From positions 22,718,833 through 22,782,832 of the forward strand of contig CM119263.1 in NCBI GenBank assembly GCA_051294375.1: a DNA stretch of 64,000 bases, given 5' to 3'. How positions within the stretch are numbered: position 1 is the stretch's first letter; each line of letters opens with the position of its first letter. The position numbers and the translations under genes are program-made. Of the stretch, positions 58,461 to 64,000 are shown one piece after another. Origin of the DNA: Paraspadella gotoi. Taxonomy: Eukaryota; Chaetognatha. The notes under the pieces are model-generated. The model searched no databases. It worked only from the letters and a program-made list of their open reading frames with translations, and had not been told where the DNA came from.

Positions 58461-61400
58461 ATGGCGGGTGGAGAAATATTGGAAGAAATGGAGAGGAATA
58501 TCGAACGAATGAGCGTTTGCGGCGACAAGACGGTTTCGTTCACGATCAACGAGGAATCCACTAACGCCAACCTGTCAGGTGCGGCGAGAGTAAGAGACGC
58601 GCGACGACGCGAAAAAAGAAAAGAAAAAAAAGGAACTGGCGAGGATTTGGAAAGAGGAATACAAATCGAAATAATTTTCTAATCTACTCTACTAGTCCTA
58701 CATAGTTCAACTAATCTGGTTTTTCAGATATCTATCTTTTGAGATAAAGATCCCTTAATATAATTAATATAACAGTTAAAGAAATTACTTGCAGAATCTT
58801 CTGTATTTTGCTATTAAAATAAAAAAACTGAATCGTTTTCTTAGCAAAATCAAAGAAAATCATACGCAGAAGCTATGAGATGGGGGCCAACGCTATCGGA
58901 TTGAAGCAGTTATATGAAGTAGGGCTGATTTCGAAGTTTGTCGTGTTTTTGTGAATAGACTTCGGCTATTGCTGTTTCTTACTCTTTTTTTCACCGACCC
59001 TCGTTAACTTTCAAGTTACAAAGATTATGTTTTTTAAATTAATGCATGATGATGCTTTACTTATTGACATTTTCTTCATTATGTATAGTTTTTAAAAAAT
59101 GATAAATATTTTTTTTCCAGGGTCGCATCATCGAGTTGGAGGAGGAGCTTCAGTTGGAGAAAGAAGCTCGAATGCGGGTGAGATTCCTAATTATCAAATA
59201 AAAACCAAAAAAACTAAAGAACGCATTTTAAAGAATTATTTTACTATAAATAAACTAATCTAGCTTGAATTTTTTTATTTTGTTTGACATGTTTGAAAAT
59301 TTTCAAGTGTCATTGAAAGTTTTAAACTAAAACGAGATTATTTTTTTAACGATTTAGGTGGAAAGAGAGAGGGCGGATTGTGAATTTCAATTAGCCGAGC
59401 TGCAAGAGCGACTCGAGGAAGCCGGTGGAGTTACGGCCGTACAGGTAAGAGAAGAAAGTCCTCAGTGACAGTGTCATGCCGTAATATCAATTAAACTGAT
59501 AGACGGATGTAAGATTTAAAATTAATTACTTCTTTTGCGTTTATGAAAACGGCAATGCACGCATGAACGCCTTAATCGCTTTTTACTAAAGCTGAAAACC
59601 GCTTTTACTGGGAAATAATTCATATTCATCATTTGGACCGTTAAGTCTTCAGAGATAAAAGATTCATCTTGCTAACGCGATACTTTTCTGCTTTTGGTTA
59701 TTATTATAAATTTAGCTCGAGGTAAGTTAAAAAAAATTTGGCTGACTTTGCAGCACTCGGAATAGCGGTAAAAAATTCTGTGTATAAGTAGAAAACTGAA
59801 GTTATAGTGTTACGTGTCCGTACTACCAAAATAAAATGGAGTCAACTTTTTTAATAATATTACTGTATATTAAAGCGTAGTGAAAGTTGCAGATCAAAAT
59901 TCGGATAGTTGTTCATGAACAGTCTTGTACTAAAAAACATTGATATATATAAAAAAATTAACAATTTTCCATACGCCCATATTTATACATAATACATACT
60001 TCTAATTCAAAATTTAAAAAAAAAAATTTTTAGTTTTGAAAGCAGATTCGAATTCCTCATAAAAAGTTGATAAAAGAAAATATAAGTTTTAATCGAAAAT
60101 TCTTTCATTAAGTTAGCTAAAAATTAAAAAAAACTATATTCTTTATATTAAAATTAAATTATAGGTTAACTATAACAGTTTTTTAGGATTTTGACCCACT
60201 TAATGAAATAATTTTCTAAAAAGAGATATATTTCCTTTCATCAACTTTTCGTGACGAATTCGAATCTGCTTTTAAAAATAGGAAAAAACCATTTTAAAAT
60301 TTTAATATTTTCTATGGTGAATACTGTGTATAAATATGAGCGTATGCGAAAATTGAAAAAGAAAAAATATTTTTTATTTAAAAATGTTCACAGGTACTAT
60401 CTAGGAAAAAAGTTAGAAACATTTTTTTTTAAAAGTTCATTTATTCAATAAAAAATATACAAAACATGGGTAAAACATTCTCAATATTTGGTATGCCCTC
60501 CCTCGGCATCGACCACTGCCTGCATTCGTCTGGGCATGCTCTCGTAAAGCTGACACACCAAATGTTTTTGATTTGTTGTATCGCCGTAAAAAATTTGCAA
60601 TGGTGGAACGAGGGATTCCAAGTCTATTTCTGATGAATTGTTGCGTCTTTCCCTCTTTTCTCAGAGCTACAATTGCACCTTTATGAACCAAAGAGAGGGG
60701 CTGTCTATTCGGCATAACCAAATTTAAAAAAATGAAAAAAATAACTAACTCAATTTGAAATAGAAACAAATAACTCAATACCAAGAATTGTGGAAAACTA
60801 AAGGCGATTTTTTCCGTCATTTTTCACTTGAGGTAGCAATCTTATTTTGCCTCTAACTTCTATACGGTTGGATCTACGAAAAAATGGAAGGAAGCAACTG
60901 AAAGGAAATTTAGTGTAGAATCTGAAACATCCTGATTTTTTAAAAATCGAGCAAGTTTTCGAGTAGATATCCTCAATTAAAAATGTTTCTAACTTTTTTC
61001 CTAGATAGTACAAGCCTGTTCATCATCTACTATTCGAATTTTGATTCTACTTGATGTTAATATTTTTGCTACGCTTTACTGTATATTCCAGCTTAGCTTA
61101 GGTAAAGTTTGATCCGTAGATTTCAACTTTTGTCTATTCTTGAAAGGTTACAACTTTCTAGATTACTTTTTGGAGGAAAAACCCAGAGGTGAAAACAAAA
61201 TAATCCGTTTGGCCAATCATTAACGTTCAATACATTTTGATTATGATTAAACTGACTGCAGCAAAAAAAAAAATCTAAAAAAATCTATATATTTATTATA
61301 CTTGAAAGAAAAAACTTTCTTTCAATACTGTTAATTCAATTGATGTCACGGTAAATCAATTTTTTTGTTGAAGTCGTATTTTTAGATTAAAACCTCTGAA

Positions 61401-64000
61401 CTCTGGCTATTAACAGTAACCCGTTCATTTGCATAACATCGGCCAATAAATGTAGCTTATCTACTTAACTCCATATTGCGCGTTAATTAGAATTTGACTC
61501 AACAATTAAGCTACAACTCACGCGGAAACACGATTCGGAAGTTTCGAAACTGCGAAAGGAAATCGACGAAGCGAACACAGAACACGAGTTGCTGGCGCAA
61601 AGTTTGAGGCGAAAGCATCAGGATGCCGTCGGCGAAATGGGGGATCAGATCGACCACCTCACTAAACTTAAAGCCAAGTGAGATGGGAAGGGAAAAAATA
61701 CAGAGGGTTGAATGAGAATTAGTGGTGAGGTTCTAACACGCGTTCGTCGACCCGCACCACCAATTGACCACAGGCTGGAGAAGGAAAAACATGCCCTCCG
61801 CGTGGATCTCGACGATCTCGTGGGACAACTCGACATTGCCCACAAAGGAAAGTCGTCGGCCGATGCGATGAACAAGCAGCTCGAAGCGTCGCTCTCCAAG
61901 ATGACCGTTAAGATGAACGACTACGTGCGACAGATCAACGACCTCAACAACGCCAAGGGAAAGATCGCCGCCGACCTAGTCGAGGCCCACCGCAACTTCG
62001 AAGCTTCCGAGGCCAACCTCGCTCAGGTCCAGGGGCAAATGAGGGGAAAAGATAAAGGAGAATTTAGTTAAGGACATATATTCAATTTTTAGCAAATTTA
62101 AAAAAGAAAAGAAAAAAATAGATAATTAACGTTTAATTTACGACGCAGGTATCACGAATCAAGACCCAATTGGCCGCCCAATACGAAGAGGCACGCGCTC
62201 AGTACGAGGAAGAGGCCAAGCAACGCAATGCCCTCGTAGTTCAGTTCCGTAACCTGCAACAAGAAAACGACGGCCTCCACGGATCGCTCAAGGATGTTGA
62301 AGAGCAGAAGGCGATGTTACAGGTACAAATAACGTGACTTTTTTTTTAACATCATAGGGAAACCATTACAGAAAACTGCTTGTTTATAAATTAATATTAA
62401 TTTAATTTGTTAAAACTTTTGTTTTGCACTCCAATTTAAGGGAACCGTCTCTAAATTGAGCAATGATCTTCAAGCCATGAAGATCAAGTACGAGGCGGAG
62501 TTGACCACGCGAGCTGAAGAATACGAGGACATGAAGAGAAAGTTGAGCATTCAGCTCCAGGAGACCGAGGAAGCCTACAATGGCGCCATGGCCAAAGTTT
62601 CCAACCTGGAGAAAGTGCGCATTCGTATGGCCAGCGAAATCGACGCTCTTGCAGCTGACCTCGACAACGTGAGTTATACTACATCACCGAAATTATTAAT
62701 GGAATAATCAATGTAGATTTAGTTTCTAATTATTAAAAATTACAATCGTTAATTTCAGCGAGTCGTAAGTATTTTTTTTTATAGGAGTACCAAAAAATGA
62801 AAACTTTATCAATACTAGTTATAGATATTCCCGCTGTTTCTTGTCTTCCCATTTAGTCAAACAATGTCTTTTGACTCTTTTGACCCATACAGTTAGCCTA
62901 CCCTCGTGACTTATTGCTGTTTTCAGATACAACTGTTGAACCATTCATTCATTCATTCTAACCATATTTTAATGAGCCACACTAATTTTTTTATTCCCCG
63001 AAAAGTATGCAAGCGAATCTAGTTTTCGCAATCGAAATCTCTTTTTCCTCATTCCTCAGCCATACTTTTCGTTGTCGTCACACCCAAAAGTTCTCAGAGA
63101 ACCATCGTCCCCCGTTCGTCTCAAAGTTTTATCTCTGATAGAATGTAGCTGAAGGGACTAAGTGAATAGCAATGTTTTTTTAAGGTCACTAATAGTCTAA
63201 TGTTACATTTCCTACCCCAATATTTGAACGTTTTCCTACATCACACGATCAATCGATGCTACGAAACAACAACAACATCGAAAACCGCAGGCCAACGCGA
63301 CGATTGATGGCATGTTAAAAAAGGAGAAGCAGATGCAGCGCACTATCGACGAGGTAAACATGAAGCTGCGTGACCTGCAGAACGAATTAGAGTCGTCTCA
63401 GCGCGAATACAAGAAGCTCCACGGCGAGCATTTCGCTCTGCGTAAGTCTCACGAAGACGCGCTGGAGGCGATCGAGAGCCTGCGACGGGACCTCAAGCAT
63501 GCCCAAGACGAACTGGCCGAAGCCGGAGAGATGGTCCGAACCAAGGATATGCAGATCGCCGAGCTCTACAAGGTCAAGCAGCGGCTCGAGTTCGAGAAGG
63601 AAGAGCTCCATAACGTCATCGCCGAGCTCGAGGAGAAGTTCAAGGCCGAGTCGGACAAAGTGGCCAAGCTCCAGATTGAAATCCAAAACATCCGCGTCTC
63701 GATGGAGAAGACCCTCCGCGCCAAGGAAGAGGAGCTGGAGAAGATGAGGCGCGACCTTCTGCGAGAGATGGAGCAGATCCAAGCCAACTTGGAGATCGAG
63801 ATCAAGCTGAAGAATGACGCCCTCAAGATCAAAAAGAAACTGGAGATGGAGTACAAAGAATTGGAATACACCCTGGAAACTGCCAACAAGACGATCGCTG
63901 ACTACCTACGCGAGATCAAAAAGTTGGAAGCGGAGATTGCCAACTTTCAGTCAGCGCTCGACGCGGAGTCGGCGCAGAAGGAGGAGGCCCGCAATCAGTT
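58461..64000 (+). CDS. Prm: Paramyosin, first eight exons (3' end beyond the window)
   Basis: Core protein of invertebrate thick filaments. Exons: 58461-58589, 59121-59177, 59358-59444, 61511-61677, 61774-62026, 62149-62322, 62441-62668, 63291-64000 (cut by the window). All introns are GT-AG and phases agree. The short head (MAGGEILEEM...) leads into an unbroken heptad-repeat coiled coil with no motor domain. Order and content follow paramyosin from arthropods and nematodes: RIIELEEELQLEKEARMRVE, RERADCEFQL, LRRKHQDAVGEMGDQIDHL, AELTTRAEEYEDMKRKL, KVRIRMASEIDALAADLDN, LKIKKKLEMEYKELEYTLET, ANKTIADYLREIKKLEAEI. About 600 of an expected roughly 870 residues are present. A myosin heavy-chain rod is the alternative, but the start directly before the coil and the residue-by-residue order favour paramyosin. 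The first exon is less certain than the rest because heads vary. Confidence 0.87.
59864..61085. mobile_element. Inverted-repeat element with nested Tc1-like remnant in a paramyosin intron
   Basis: Outer arms at 59864-59936 and 61006-61085 are inverted relatives (left AAGCGTAGTG...ATCAAAATTCGGATAG, right CTATTCGAATTTTGAT...CTACGCTTTACTGTATA). Single copies of the same arm occur at about 33345-33415 and 40830-40915. Inside lies the Tc1 derivative described separately. Confidence 0.55.
60395..61010 (-). mobile_element. Internally deleted Tc1-like transposon (616 bases)
   Basis: Terminal inverted repeats of about 30 bases, TACTATCTAGGAAAAAAGTT at 60395 and its complement ending at 61010, with TA at each edge. 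The minus strand keeps the transposase N-terminus from 60715 (MPNRQPLSLVHKGAIVALRK, then a helix-turn-helix with RNRLGIPRSTIANFLRRY) and, in another frame, its C-terminus ESMPRRMQAVVDAEGGHTKY with a stop at about 60480. The DDE catalytic core between them is missing, so it is a dead, non-autonomous deletion derivative. Confidence 0.85.

Overview
The window is nuclear DNA from an invertebrate animal, most likely a protostome and possibly an arthropod. Genes have short GT-AG exons and AT-rich introns, and intergenic DNA is full of small transposon derivatives, minisatellites and simple repeats. The recognisable proteins are animal ones: AMP deaminase, SUMO, an R-Smad of the Smad2/3 (activin/TGF-beta) class, an RPS6KC1-type PX-MIT-pseudokinase, and paramyosin, a muscle protein restricted to invertebrates. 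I cannot name the species.

Layout. 1-4735 is an indel-rich second copy of 9243-13550. It ends at a run of N and looks like raw long-read gap fill rather than a biological duplication. 4877-7523 (+) holds the last exons of an immunoglobulin-domain adhesion protein. 10422-11806 (+) is a four-exon gene for an unrecognised single-pass membrane protein. It converges on the AMP deaminase gene (minus, 27754 down to 12091), one intron of which has a GC donor and contains a complete intronless coiled-coil gene on the other strand (14995-17232). 19.7-31.4 kb is transposon territory: a Helentron/HINE-like family with an internal minisatellite, mariner MITEs, tRNA-like SINEs, foldbacks and hairpins.

31994-34625 (minus) is SUMO and 36235-43804 (minus) is the Smad gene, both with elements in their introns. 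44823-48572 (minus) is an RPS6KC1-like protein in one very large exon. 48851-52795 (minus) encodes a protein of at least 918 residues with a long acidic disordered region and a C-terminal domain that looks like a papain-fold (C39-like) cysteine peptidase; I do not recognise it. 54106-55434 (+) is a single-exon coiled-coil gene resembling the SOGA/MTCL family. 58461 to the window end (+) holds the first eight exons of paramyosin.

The genes are not an operon and share no pathway. SUMO and Smad are adjacent and on the same strand but separately transcribed. The most useful observations are the false duplication, the nested gene in a GC-AG intron, the family of HINE-like elements, the TIR-bounded mariner derivatives, and the uncharacterised peptidase-like gene. 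I found no prokaryotic system, virus, CRISPR array, rRNA or genuine tRNA.
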